Shown in pieces: positions 19,572 through 27,508 of a stretch of DNA of 64,000 nt; position 1 is the stretch's first letter; each line of letters begins with the position of its first letter. The position numbers and the translations under genes were made by a program. The DNA comes from Stenotrophomonas maltophilia (GTDB taxonomy: Bacteria > Pseudomonadota > Gammaproteobacteria > Xanthomonadales > Xanthomonadaceae). Where the stretch lies: assembly GCF_039555535.1 (NCBI RefSeq), contig NZ_CP154630.1:1935001-1999000 (forward strand), given 5' to 3'. The notes under the pieces were generated by a model. The model saw only the letters and a program-made list of their open reading frames with translations, did not search any database and was not told the origin of the DNA.

Positions 19572-19591
19572 TGCCAACCTTGGTGGGCACG
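19572..19591. repeat. REP-like palindrome
   Basis: GTGCCAACCTTGGTGGGCAC is nearly self-complementary, preceded by a degenerate second copy (GGTGCCAACCATTCCGGTGG). It is a probable dispersed repeat unit or terminator for the Nudix gene. Confidence 0.6.
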
Positions 19592-19610
19592 CTCTCCCGG
19601 TTTATTAATA

Positions 19611-19651
19611 CCCGGGTGATATTGACGGGCGCAAATTGCCCGGGCAATATT
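19611..19651 (+). promoter_or_regulatory. Promoter with two CCCGGG-centred palindromes before the DUF2239 gene
   Basis: A candidate -35 TTGACG (19622-19627) and -10 AATATT (19646-19651) are separated by 18 bp. Inside the spacer lies ATTGCCCGGGCAAT (19635-19648), a perfect 14-bp palindrome. A second CCCGGG core with AT-rich flanks lies at 19611-19616. The cores are 28 bp apart, a little under three helical turns, which suits two dimers of a repressor. Confidence 0.55.
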
Positions 19652-19677
19652 TGTGCATCACCCCTGTTGCCATTGCC

Positions 19678-20295
19678 ATGCCCACGTCCCGACTGCCCCC
19701 CTTCAGCTGCTTCGACGGCCATCGCCTGGTCGTTTCCGGTACCCCGGAAGTGGCCGCGCTGGCCCTCAAGCAGCTGCGCGCCGGCAACGCGGCCGGACCA
19801 TTGCTGGTGTTCGACAACGCCACCGGCCGCACCCGTGATTTCGATACGCGCGGTAGTGACGCAGAGCTGCTGGCGCGAGTGGCCGATGCGCTCCCGTCGG
19901 CCGTGGAAGCGGATGCCGAAACCGCTCTCGCAGGCGAACCTGCCGCCCCACGTGGTCGTGGACGCCCGAAGCTGGGCGTGGTCGCACGCGAAGTGACGCT
20001 GCTACCGCGCCATTGGGCGTGGTTGGCCGAACAACCAGGTGGCGCCTCCGTGGTCCTGCGCAGGCTGGTGGAAGCGGCCAGCCGTGCGGGTGCCGACAAG
20101 GACCGGCAGCGCCGCGATGCCGAGCGTGCCTATCACTTCCTGCAGGCCATTGCCGGTGATCTTCCCGGCTTCGAGGAGGCCATCCGCCTCCTGTTCGCGC
20201 ATGACCGCGTGGGCCTGGAAGCGGCGTTGCACCGCTGGCCCGGGGACGTGCGCGATCACGCCCTGCAGCTGGCCTTCGATACCCCACCTGTTTAA
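19678..20295 (+). CDS. DUF2239 family protein
   Basis: 205 residues from ATG 19678. The DUF2239 blocks are all present: an N-terminal FDGHRLVVSGTPEVAALALKQL domain, VFDNATGRTRDFD, the central RGRGRPKLGVVAREVTLLPRHWAWL segment (a basic RGRGRPK stretch followed by a short helical unit resembling a ribbon-helix-helix arrangement), then AYHFLQAIAGDLPGFEEA. The basic RGRGRPK resembles an AT-hook. Together with the palindromic promoter this suggests a DNA-binding, perhaps autoregulatory protein, but no member is characterised to my knowledge. Confidence 0.85.
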   Translation: MPTSRLPPFSCFDGHRLVVSGTPEVAALALKQLRAGNAAGPLLVFDNATGRTRDFDTRGSDAELLARVADALPSAVEADAETALAGEPAAPRGRGRPKLGVVAREVTLLPRHWAWLAEQPGGASVVLRRLVEAASRAGADKDRQRRDAERAYHFLQAIAGDLPGFEEAIRLLFAHDRVGLEAALHRWPGDVRDHALQLAFDTPPV

Positions 20296-20428
20296 GTACT
20301 GACGACCGACCCAGGGCGCCGTGGTTGAACGGCGGCGCCGCTTGATCGCGGGCGATTGCCCGCTTCCCTCGTGCTTGCTTTGCTGGCGGAAACGCCGGGC
20401 AGGGCAGCGCCTTGCCCAGAGAAACCCC

Positions 20429-21793
20429 ATGAGCCCTTCTGCACACGCGACACCTCCGATTGCGCCGCCGCTGTCGCGCACCTACCTGGCCCTGCTGCTG
20501 CCCATGCTGTTGACCAATGCACTGCAGCTGGCCGCCGGCACGCTGGACAACGTCTACCTCGGCCATCTGCTCGGAACGCAGGCGGTGGCTGCGGCCGCTG
20601 CGTTCTTCCCGGTGTTCTTCCTGCTGATGGCCCTGGTGATGGGTCTGGCAACAGGCGCAATGGTGCTGATCGGCCAGGCTTGGGGCGCCGGCCAACTGCA
20701 GCGGGCACGCGCGGTGGCCGGCAGCGCGGTGGCGCTTGCCCTGCTGTTGTCACTGCTGGTGATGGGCGTGGGCGGCGTGTTCGCGCCGCAGATGCTGGCG
20801 GCACTGGGGACGCCGGCGCCGGTCCTCGGCGAGGCCATCGTCTATGCGCGGGTGCTGCTGCTGAGTGCGCCGGCGTTCTTCCTGTTGTGGCTGGCGACGG
20901 CCGTGAGCCGCGCGGTGGGTGACGCAAAGACGCCGCTGCACGCGCTGTTGCTGGCGACCGCGCTCGGCCTGCTGTGCACGCCACTGCTGATCCTCGGCTG
21001 GGGCGGCCTGCCGCAGCTGGGCGCGGCCAGTGCCGCGGTGTCGGCCGCATCTGCCTCGCTGCTGGCGCTGGTCTGGTTGCTGTGGCGCTGGCATCGCCTG
21101 GGGCATCCGCTGGCGCCAGGGCGTGAACTGCTGTGGGCCATCCGTTTCGATGGCGCGATCATTCGTTCGATGCTGCGCATCGGCGTGCCGTCCTCGCTGC
21201 AGATGCTCAGCCTGGCCATTGCCGAGATCGTGTTGCTCGGCTGGATCAACCGCTATGGCTATACCGCCACGGCGGCCTATGGTGCGGTCAACCAGTTGAT
21301 GAGCTGGGTGCAGTTGCCGGCCATGTCGCTGGGCATCACCGCCACCATCCTCGCCGCGCATGCGATGGGGGCAGGGCGTGCGGCACGATTGCCCGCCATT
21401 GCCCGCACCGGCGTGATGCTGGGCCTGGCGATGCTGACGGTCGTGGTGCTGCTGGTGATGGCGCTGGCGCCGTGGCTGACCGGCCTGATCCTGGCGGCAC
21501 CGGAGGTGCGTGAACTGGCCACGCTGCAGCTGCGCACGGTGGCGTGGGGCGTGCTGGCGATGGGCGTCACCACGGTGCTGGTCGGCGTGATGCGCGGCAG
21601 CGGGACTGTGCTGATGCCGGCGTTGCTGGGCGTGACAGCGGTGCTGCTGCTGGAGCTGCCGTTGGCGATGTGGCTGCAGGCGCGGCACGGGCTGGCCGGC
21701 CTGTGGTGGGCGTGGCCGCTGGGACTGGTGGCGATGCTGCTGTTGCAGGCGCTCTGTTTCGCGCGATGGCGGCGACGGACGCAAGGTGGGTAG
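20429..21793 (+). CDS. MATE family efflux transporter
   Basis: 454 residues from ATG 20429, with twelve predicted hydrophobic helices in two homologous halves. N-terminal LPMLLTNALQLAAGTLDNVYLGHLLG and the later GVPSSLQMLSLAIAEIVLLGWINRYG are the MATE signature regions of the two lobes. These antiporters export cationic drugs or metabolites using Na+ or H+ gradients. No regulator is adjacent. Substrate unknown. Confidence 0.92.
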   Translation: MSPSAHATPPIAPPLSRTYLALLLPMLLTNALQLAAGTLDNVYLGHLLGTQAVAAAAAFFPVFFLLMALVMGLATGAMVLIGQAWGAGQLQRARAVAGSAVALALLLSLLVMGVGGVFAPQMLAALGTPAPVLGEAIVYARVLLLSAPAFFLLWLATAVSRAVGDAKTPLHALLLATALGLLCTPLLILGWGGLPQLGAASAAVSAASASLLALVWLLWRWHRLGHPLAPGRELLWAIRFDGAIIRSMLRIGVPSSLQMLSLAIAEIVLLGWINRYGYTATAAYGAVNQLMSWVQLPAMSLGITATILAAHAMGAGRAARLPAIARTGVMLGLAMLTVVVLLVMALAPWLTGLILAAPEVRELATLQLRTVAWGVLAMGVTTVLVGVMRGSGTVLMPALLGVTAVLLLELPLAMWLQARHGLAGLWWAWPLGLVAMLLLQALCFARWRRRTQGG

Positions 21794-21881
21794 TGCCGGC
21801 CGCTCGATCGGATCGCACCCGGCGATAATCAGCGCCGATTCGGGTCGGGTAGCGCCGGACCATGCCCGGCGGCAATCAGCG
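21790..21881. repeat. SMAG-type REP elements with direct repeat
   Basis: Two GTAG-led units (GTAGTGCCGGCCGC at 21790, GTAGCGCCGGACCATGCCCG at 21849), each followed by AATCAGCGCCGAT, so the whole unit is duplicated. The first begins inside the MATE stop codon. Confidence 0.75.
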
Positions 21882-22520
21882 CCGATGCGCCAGCAGCAGG
21901 TGGAAATGCTTCTCCCGCGTCTGCCCGTCATTGCCGGCGGCGGTTTCGCGATGGCTGCGCCAGGCCGAGACGTTGAATCCCGATACGCGCAGGGCCAGCT
22001 CCACTGCGTCCAGCTCATGCAGCTGGAAATCGGCGGCGAACGGCAGGCTGCGCATGAAGGCCGAATCGCCGAACGCCAGGCATAGCCGGCCTCCCCGGCG
22101 CAGTACGCGCGCCAGTTCGTCCAGCACCGGGGCCAGGTTGGGCCAGAAGTACAGGGTGTTGACCGCCAGTGCGGCATCCACGGATGCCTCGTCCACCGGC
22201 AGCGCATGGGCATCGCCCAGCCGCATCGCCGCCCGGTCGCCCAGGCCGGCACTGGCCAGCCGCTGGTTGCCGGCCTCGACCATGGCGGCGGACAGTTCAA
22301 CGCCCAGATATTGGCTGCCCGGCGCCTGCATCAGCTGTGGCGCGAAGGCCGCATTGCCGGGGCCGATCTCCAGGATGTGCTCGCCGGCCGCCACCGACAG
22401 CAGCCCGATCGCGGCCAGGTTCAGGGCGCTGTTGCTGCGGTTCATCGAGTCGGCCACCGCCAGCGCGGCGTCGCCATGTGGCTGCCGCAGCTGCGCGGCC
22501 AGGGTGGAAGCATCCAGCAT
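21876..22520 (-). CDS. Class I SAM-dependent methyltransferase
   Basis: 214 residues from ATG 22520. SAM-binding motif I is ILEIGPGNAAFAPQL; the acidic loop follows in YLGVELS; motif RLGDAHALPVDEASVDAALAVNTLYFW is the methyltransferase-11 type post-motif. Such enzymes methylate small molecules; no specific substrate can be read. It is convergent to the MATE gene, with a REP at their shared 3' end. Confidence 0.85.
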   Translation of the reverse strand: MLDASTLAAQLRQPHGDAALAVADSMNRSNSALNLAAIGLLSVAAGEHILEIGPGNAAFAPQLMQAPGSQYLGVELSAAMVEAGNQRLASAGLGDRAAMRLGDAHALPVDEASVDAALAVNTLYFWPNLAPVLDELARVLRRGGRLCLAFGDSAFMRSLPFAADFQLHELDAVELALRVSGFNVSAWRSHRETAAGNDGQTREKHFHLLLAHRR

Positions 22521-22663
22521 CGTCGTCGTCCATCGAAGAGATTCGGACGTGGCGGCGGCGGGTCCGCCGGTGACGATAGCGCTGACCTTGCGGCTTGGGA
22601 AGTAGGGAAACCCCGCTGCGGGGTGATGAGGAAATGTCCAGCGTCGCAGTCGGTGAGAGCTGG

Positions 22664-22709
22664 TTGTCCACAGGGGGTGTGGATTACGCGTGGGCAACTT
22701 TGTGGATAA
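22664..22709. promoter_or_regulatory. Cluster of three DnaA-box-like 9-mers
   Basis: TTGTCCACA (22664-22672), TGTGGATTA (22678-22686) and TGTGGATAA (22701-22709) fall within 46 bp. The last is a perfect DnaA box (TTATCCACA on the other strand); the others each differ by one base. The cluster lies in the 350-bp gap between the methyltransferase and pssA, which otherwise holds a short CCCCGCTGCGGGG hairpin (22610-22622) and no gene. Confidence 0.55.
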
Positions 22710-22870
22710 GCCGCGACAGGCGCCACCCCCCTAGGCTGTCAAGATGGGTGGCGAAAAATTCACCGCTGGTGAGGGCGGGTGAGGGCATGGTGAAGAATGG
22801 GCCTGGCAGGCGCTGTCACCCATGGCGGTGCTCGCGGTAACCTGTGGGCCTTGATGCTCCGTGAGACTCC

Positions 22871-23485
22871 ATGAAACGTCACTTCTCGATGCTGCGCGAA
22901 TTCCAGCTGGCCGACTGGTTCACCCTGGCCAATGCTTTCTGCGGCACCGGTGCGGTGTTCGCCGCGATGCGTTTCCTGCAGGACGGCGAGCGCGGCTACC
23001 TGCTGTTCGGCATGGCGCTGATCCCGCTGGCCTTCATCTTCGACGCCCTCGATGGGCGCATCGCGCGCTGGCGCAAATCCAGCTCCACCCTGGGCCGCGA
23101 GCTGGACTCGCTGTCCGACGTGATCTCATTCGGCGTGGCCCCGGCGGCGCTGGCCTATGCATGCGGCATGCAGGGCGGCTGGGACTGGCTGGTGCTGAGC
23201 TACTTCGTCTGCTGCGGCGTCAGCCGCCTGGCGCGCTACAACGTCACCGCCGAGGCGCTGGCCGGCGACGAGGGCAAGGTCAAGTATTTCGAGGGCACGC
23301 CGATCCCGACCAGCCTGGTGCTGGTGATCGTGCTGGCCATCGCTGCCGGTACCGATGCCATCGGCCAGGACCTCTGGTTCGGCCAGTGGCAGATCGGCCC
23401 TTGGCAGCTGCACCCGATGGTGCTGCTGTTCGCCCTGTCCGGGTCGCTGATGATCAGCAAGACCCTGCGCATTCCCAAGCCATGA
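22871..23485 (+). CDS. pssA: CDP-diacylglycerol--serine O-phosphatidyltransferase
   Basis: 204 residues, an integral membrane CDP-alcohol phosphatidyltransferase. The family motif D-G-x2-A-R-x8-G-x3-D-x3-D is complete in FDALDGRIARW...LGRELDSLSD. It makes phosphatidylserine, the precursor of phosphatidylethanolamine. About 6 hydrophobic helices. phaE follows 22 bp after, so pssA-phaE-phaC may be one transcript, though a DnaA-box cluster precedes pssA. Confidence 0.93.
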   Translation: MKRHFSMLREFQLADWFTLANAFCGTGAVFAAMRFLQDGERGYLLFGMALIPLAFIFDALDGRIARWRKSSSTLGRELDSLSDVISFGVAPAALAYACGMQGGWDWLVLSYFVCCGVSRLARYNVTAEALAGDEGKVKYFEGTPIPTSLVLVIVLAIAAGTDAIGQDLWFGQWQIGPWQLHPMVLLFALSGSLMISKTLRIPKP

Positions 23486-23507
23486 GCCAGCCCTGCGGAG
23501 GCCTGCG

Positions 23508-24602
23508 ATGACCAGCTCGGCCCACGACGCCGGCAGCAGCGATTTCGAAGCCCTGGCCCGGCAGTACTTCGGTGCCTGGGGCGATGCCCTGCGCCATGCG
23601 ACCACGCCCGGTGCACCGGCCGGTGATGACCCCGGCAGCTGGCAACGGCTGTTCGACTGGTGGGGCCAGCTGCTGCCCGAACAGGGGCAGGGTGCGCCGG
23701 AAGATGCCGTGCGCCGTTTCCGCGAACAGGCGGGTAGCTGGTACGGCACGATGCAGGAAGTGGCGGCACGTTTTGCTGGCCGCGACGCCAGCAGCGCCGA
23801 TGTGGCCCAGGCCTGGCGCGAGGCGGTGCAGGGGCAGGGCGACGGCATGCTGCAGTGGATGCTGCAGGGCGCTCGGGGCAGCACCCACGCCGGCGCCGCC
23901 GTACCCGAGTTCGCCGCGTGGCTGCAGCAGTTCCAGCTGCAGGCCGGCCCGTGGCTGCAGAGCCCGGCATTCGGTCCCGGCCGCGAACACCAGGCGCGCT
24001 GGCAGGCCCTGCTGCGTGCGCAGGAGGAATACCAGCAGCATTCGCGTGCCTACGTCGAGCAGATCAAGCAGGCGCTGGACGAGGCCTTCGCGTTGTTCGA
24101 GCAGCGCCTGGCCCAGCACGAGCAGCCCGGCAGCCAGCTGACCAGTGCCCGCGCGATGTTCGACCTGTGGATTGAAGTGGCCGAGGAGGCCTACGCCAAG
24201 GTCGCCATGTCCGAGCCGTTCCAGCAGGTGTATGCCTCGCTGGGCAACGCACAGATGCGACTGCGCGCCGGCCTGCAGCGCGAGGTGGAACAGATGAGTG
24301 AGCGTATCGGCTTGCCGACCCGCAGCGAGATGGACGCTGCGCATCGCCGCATTGCCCAACTGGAGCGCAGCCTGCGCCGCCTGCAGGCGCAGGTGGCGGT
24401 GCTGGCGGGCACTGCCGCGGTGGATCCGGTGTCGCAGCCGGCACCGGCAAAGGTGAAGCCCGTGGCACGCAAAGCTGCGAAGAAGGTCGCACCGGCGAAG
24501 AAGCCGGCCGCGAAGAAGGCGCCGGCGAAGAAAGCATCGGCGAAGAAAGCATCGGCGAAGAAGGCTGCCGCACGCACCACCGCACGGGCGCGTGACCGAT
24601 GA
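23508..24602 (+). CDS. phaE: Class III PHA synthase subunit PhaE with a Lys/Ala-rich tail
   Basis: 364 residues, GGAGG ribosome site. N-terminal FEALARQYFGAWGDALR and the central helical FDLWIEVAEEAYAKVAMSEPFQQVYASLGNAQMRLR are PhaE signatures; a predicted coiled coil spans about 275-305. The last 55 residues are Lys/Ala/Pro repeats (AKKPAAKKAPAKKASAKK and so on), resembling histone H1 tails and the DNA-binding tail of Pseudomonas PhaF. The stop overlaps the phaC start by four bases. PhaE activates PhaC in making polyhydroxyalkanoate; the tail may tie granules to the nucleoid (inference). Confidence 0.92.
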   Translation: MTSSAHDAGSSDFEALARQYFGAWGDALRHATTPGAPAGDDPGSWQRLFDWWGQLLPEQGQGAPEDAVRRFREQAGSWYGTMQEVAARFAGRDASSADVAQAWREAVQGQGDGMLQWMLQGARGSTHAGAAVPEFAAWLQQFQLQAGPWLQSPAFGPGREHQARWQALLRAQEEYQQHSRAYVEQIKQALDEAFALFEQRLAQHEQPGSQLTSARAMFDLWIEVAEEAYAKVAMSEPFQQVYASLGNAQMRLRAGLQREVEQMSERIGLPTRSEMDAAHRRIAQLERSLRRLQAQVAVLAGTAAVDPVSQPAPAKVKPVARKAAKKVAPAKKPAAKKAPAKKASAKKASAKKAAARTTARARDR

Positions 24603-25666
24603 AAGGACCGCTGGGCTTCAATGCCGATGACCTGATGCAGGAGACCCTGGCCATGCAGCGCAAGCTGATGGAAGGGCTGAAGCTGCTGCCGCAGGTGGAA
24701 GACGTGGACTATGGCGTGACCGCCCGCGAGGAAGTCTGGCGCGACGGCAAGGTGGTGCTGTACCGCTTCGTCGGCGAACAGGCCCCGACCCGCCGCACGC
24801 CACTGCTGATTGTCTATGCGCTGGTCAACCGGCCCTACATGGTCGACCTGCAGGCCGACCGCTCGCTGGTACAGAAGCTGCTGGCGCTGGGCCAGGACGT
24901 CTATGTGCTGGACTGGGGCTACCCGGACCGCTCCGAGCGCTTCCAGACCCTGGAGGACTACCTGCTGCGCTACATCGATGGCGCGGTGGATGCGCTGCGC
25001 GCGCGCAGCGGTGGCCCGGTGGACCTGCTCGGCATCTGCCAGGGCGGCGTGTTCGCGCTGTGCTATGCGGCACTGCGCCGGCAGAAGCTGGGCAAGCTGA
25101 TCACCATGGTCACCCCGGTTGACTTCCAGACCGCCGACAACATGCTCTCGCACTGGGCACGGCAGGTGGATGTGGATCTGCTGGTCGACACGCTGGGCAA
25201 CATCCCGGCCGATCTGATGAATGCCAGCTACCTGATGCTCAAGCCGTTCCGGCTGAACGTGCAGAAGTACGTCGGTCTGCTCGACATCCTGGATGACAAG
25301 GCCGCGCTGGAGGATTTCCTGCGCATGGAGAAATGGATCTTCGATTCGCCGGATCTGGCGGGCGAGGCGTTCCGTGACTTCATCAAGCAGTTCTACCAGG
25401 GCAACGGGCTGGTGAACGGCACGGTGCGGATCGGCGAGGAAGCGGTGGATCTGTCGCAGGTGACCCTGCCGGTGCTGAACATCTATGCCGAGCAGGATCA
25501 TCTGGTGCCGCCGGATGCATCGCGCGCGATGCGTGGGCGCCTGGGCACCGACGACTACACCGAGTCCAGTTTCCGTGGCGGGCATATCGGCATTTACGTG
25601 TCCGGCCGCGCGCAGCGCGAAGTGCCGGCGACGATTGATGACTGGTTGAAGGCGCGTGACCTGTAG
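24599..25666 (+). CDS. phaC: Class III poly(R)-hydroxyalkanoate synthase subunit PhaC
   Basis: 355 residues, the length typical of class III PhaC. Alpha/beta hydrolase with the lipase-like box GICQGG (Cys148), Asp300 (YAEQDHLVPP) and His329 (GGHIGIY), matching the catalytic triad of the Allochromatium enzyme. It polymerises (R)-3-hydroxyacyl-CoA on granules as a complex with PhaE. ATGA overlap with phaE gives coupling. Its stop codon TAG is formed by the GTAG of a REP element. Confidence 0.95.
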   Translation: MKGPLGFNADDLMQETLAMQRKLMEGLKLLPQVEDVDYGVTAREEVWRDGKVVLYRFVGEQAPTRRTPLLIVYALVNRPYMVDLQADRSLVQKLLALGQDVYVLDWGYPDRSERFQTLEDYLLRYIDGAVDALRARSGGPVDLLGICQGGVFALCYAALRRQKLGKLITMVTPVDFQTADNMLSHWARQVDVDLLVDTLGNIPADLMNASYLMLKPFRLNVQKYVGLLDILDDKAALEDFLRMEKWIFDSPDLAGEAFRDFIKQFYQGNGLVNGTVRIGEEAVDLSQVTLPVLNIYAEQDHLVPPDASRAMRGRLGTDDYTESSFRGGHIGIYVSGRAQREVPATIDDWLKARDL

Positions 25667-25688
25667 AGTCGAGCCATGCTCGACTGAC
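25663..25688 (+). repeat. SMAG-type REP element
   Basis: GTAGAGTCGAGCCATGCTCG with its palindromic stem; the TAG is the phaC stop. Nearly identical to the unit at 26081-26106. Confidence 0.85.
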
Positions 25689-25696
25689 CTGGGGGG

Positions 25697-26068
25697 ATGA
25701 TGACGTACCGGATTCTTTTGATTTTTGCGGCACTGCTGGCAGTGCCGCTTGCCCACGCCGCACCCAGTGCGGATGCACAGCGCGAGATCGCCCAGCTGAT
25801 CTCCAGCCTTGATGGCTCGCAATGCAGGTTCCAGCGCAACGGCAGCTGGTATGACGGCAGTGACGCGCGTGCGCACCTGCAGCGCAAGTACGACTATCTG
25901 CTGAAAAAAAACCAGATCGACAGTGCCAAGCAGTTCATCGAGCGAGCCGCCAGCCAGAGCAGCATGAGCGGCAAGCCGTACCGTATCCAGTGCCCGGGAC
26001 AGCCTGAACAGAGTGCAGCTGCCTGGTTCGGCGCACGCCTGCAGGCGCTGCGCCATCGCACGCCGTAG
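25697..26068 (+). CDS. Exported DUF5329-like protein
   Basis: 123 residues (ATG 25697 or 25700). A signal peptide ends near LAHAAPS. The mature domain has the DUF5329 pattern: REIAQLISSL, a CRFQRNGSWYDG strand, ARAHLQRKYDYLLKK, AKQFIERAAS and a second Cys near the end (IQCPG), probably disulphide-linked to the first. The family is periplasmic and uncharacterised. Confidence 0.82.
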   Translation: MMTYRILLIFAALLAVPLAHAAPSADAQREIAQLISSLDGSQCRFQRNGSWYDGSDARAHLQRKYDYLLKKNQIDSAKQFIERAASQSSMSGKPYRIQCPGQPEQSAAAWFGARLQALRHRTP

Positions 26069-26080
26069 ATATGGGGGCGG

Positions 26081-26106
26081 TGTAGAGTCGAGCCATGCTC
26101 GACTGG
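26081..26106 (+). repeat. SMAG-type REP element
   Basis: GTAGAGTCGAGCCATGCTCG between the DUF5329 gene and the PspC gene, almost the same as the unit after phaC; the two bracket the DUF5329 gene in direct orientation. Confidence 0.85.
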
Positions 26107-26135
26107 CTCTGCCCGCAAGCTGAGGAGACACCGCC

Positions 26136-26339
26136 ATGAACACCACGCCCAAGACGCTGTCGCGTTCATTGAACGACCGCATGATTGCCGGCGTGATGGG
26201 CGGCATCGCCCACCGCTTCGGCTGGAACCCCACGCTGGTGCGGATCGTGTTCGTGCTGGTCTCGATCGGTTCGGCGGCCTTCCCCGGCATCCTGGTCTAC
26301 CTGATCCTGTGGCTGCTGATGCCGAACGAGGCCGATTGA
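26136..26339 (+). CDS. PspC domain protein
   Basis: 67 residues, GAGGAG ribosome site. Consists of a single PspC domain: RSLNDRMIAGVMGGIAHRFGWNPTLVRIVFVLVS followed by one long hydrophobic helix ending in LWLLMPNE. PspC domains occur in envelope-stress signalling, but a stand-alone copy without pspF/pspA/pspB nearby has no proven role. The next gene starts inside its stop codon region. Confidence 0.88.
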   Translation: MNTTPKTLSRSLNDRMIAGVMGGIAHRFGWNPTLVRIVFVLVSIGSAAFPGILVYLILWLLMPNEAD

Positions 26340-26788
26340 AGACTGCCCCGGAGCCCTGGCCGATCTGGCTGCGCGCGCTGCAGGTGCTGGGCGCGGTGTG
26401 GACGTCACCCAATTCCCTGATCGGCGTGATCGGCGGCCTGGCCGGCATGCTCGGCGGCGCGACATTGCGCTGGAGCGGCCGTGACTGTGCGCTGGTGTTC
26501 GACCGCTGGCCATGGGGGCCGGGTGGGGCGATCACGCTGGGCAATGTGATCCTGCACACCGGCCAGGACCTGGGCATTTCGTGCCGGACCTATGCGCATC
26601 AGGCGGGGTGGGGCGTGGAGCCGCTGATCCGGCTGGACGACCACGAACGCGCGCACGTCTACCAGTACATGGTGCTGGGGCCGCTGTACCTGCCGGTGTA
26701 CCTGCTGTGTGGCGGGGTGAGTGCGCGGAATCCATTCGAGCGCGCGGCCGATTATTTCGCCCGGTACGGGCGTGGCTGGTGGCCGTAG
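26336..26788 (+). CDS. Small membrane-associated HExxH protein, putative gluzincin
   Basis: 150 residues if started at TTG 26336, which overlaps the PspC stop (TTGA); ATG 26309 is an alternative. A Gly-rich hydrophobic segment (IGVIGGLAGMLGGA) and a beta-rich middle precede DDHERAHVYQYMVLGPLYLPVYL and then NPFERAADYFA. HERAH fits the HExxH zinc site and ERAAD fits the third-ligand ExxAD of M48-type gluzincins. Related proteins with HExxHxxQY...NPFExxA are common, so the motif seems conserved and not random. Proteolytic activity is unproven. Confidence 0.65.
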   Translation: MKTAPEPWPIWLRALQVLGAVWTSPNSLIGVIGGLAGMLGGATLRWSGRDCALVFDRWPWGPGGAITLGNVILHTGQDLGISCRTYAHQAGWGVEPLIRLDDHERAHVYQYMVLGPLYLPVYLLCGGVSARNPFERAADYFARYGRGWWP

Positions 26789-26793
26789 TTTCC

Positions 26794-27308
26794 AGCCAAC
26801 GGCGCAGCCCCTCGTGACGTGGTCGCGGAATGCGTTTCATGCGATTGGGCCGGGCAGGATGGGTTCGCGGGACACGCCGTAAACCCATCCATGGGGGCTC
26901 GATGGCGCCATCCATGGCGCCAACGGTCCCGCGAACCCACCCCGCCCGGCCCCTGACAGTTTCCGTGCGCGTCCAGCCACGGAGAAGAAAAAGAACAGCA
27001 GAAGCGGGTCGCGCGCTGCGCTTGCTCGTGTAGAGCCGAACCTGCGCTCGGCTCCACAAAAAGCGGCCAGCCCGGCTGCTTTTGCTTTTGATCTTCTTTT
27101 TTCTTCTCCGTGGGTGGCGGCAGGCACCAGGAGCGTGTCAGCGGCCGGGAGGGTGGGTAGGGCGGGGTGTCCGCGGCATGGATGCCGCGGCCAAGCCCCC
27201 AGGGACGGGTTCACGGCGTCCCCGGCCTACCCACCTTACCGGCCAGCCCCCAGGAAACCGGCTTTCCGCGACCAACCAAACCACCCACGAGGGGCTGCGC
27301 CGTTGGCT
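26794..27308. repeat. 515-bp composite inverted repeat, non-coding
   Basis: The outer 23-bp arms AGCCAACGGCGCAGCCCCTC.. (26794-26816) and its exact reverse complement (27286-27308) enclose nested inverted segments: GTGGTCGCGGAATG against TTCCGCGACCAA, and a run GGAGAAGAAAAAG against CTTTTTTCTTCTCC. Two GC-rich hairpins (26848-26953 and 27139-27251) and a SMAG unit (GTAGAGCCGAACCTGCGCTC, 27028-27057) sit near the centre. No gene is convincing in this 720-bp gap. It looks like two related repeat units inserted head to head. Confidence 0.75.
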
Positions 27309-27442
27309 AGAATCCCCGCGATTCGTTAGCCGGAGGTTAAAGATCCGTAAGCATTCTGCTGCGATCCCGCCGTCATCTCCATGCAACCGATCGTCATTAG
27401 ACTTCGTGACGTTCCAGTCAGGTTCGACGCGGTAAGCTCTCC

Positions 27443-27472
27443 CTCGATGAGCTCGCAGCATCGCTCATCGAG
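27443..27472 (+). promoter_or_regulatory. Ten-bp stem-loop in the leader of the 71-aa gene
   Basis: CTCGATGAGC and GCTCATCGAG form a perfect stem around a TCGCAGCATC loop, ending 36 bp before the start codon and before the GGAGGAA ribosome site. There is no T-run, so a regulatory or stabilising leader structure is more likely than a terminator. Confidence 0.45.
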
Positions 27473-27508
27473 TGCAGTACGCAGTAGCAATTTGGAGGAA
27501 GACATCAC

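Noticed and set aside
22521..22870. Possible replication origin
   Set aside because: Only three DnaA boxes, no dnaA/dnaN/gidA neighbours and no AT-rich unwinding region.
26794..27308. Insertion sequence suggested by terminal inverted repeats
   Set aside because: No transposase frame and no target-site duplication; internal structure is nested palindromes.
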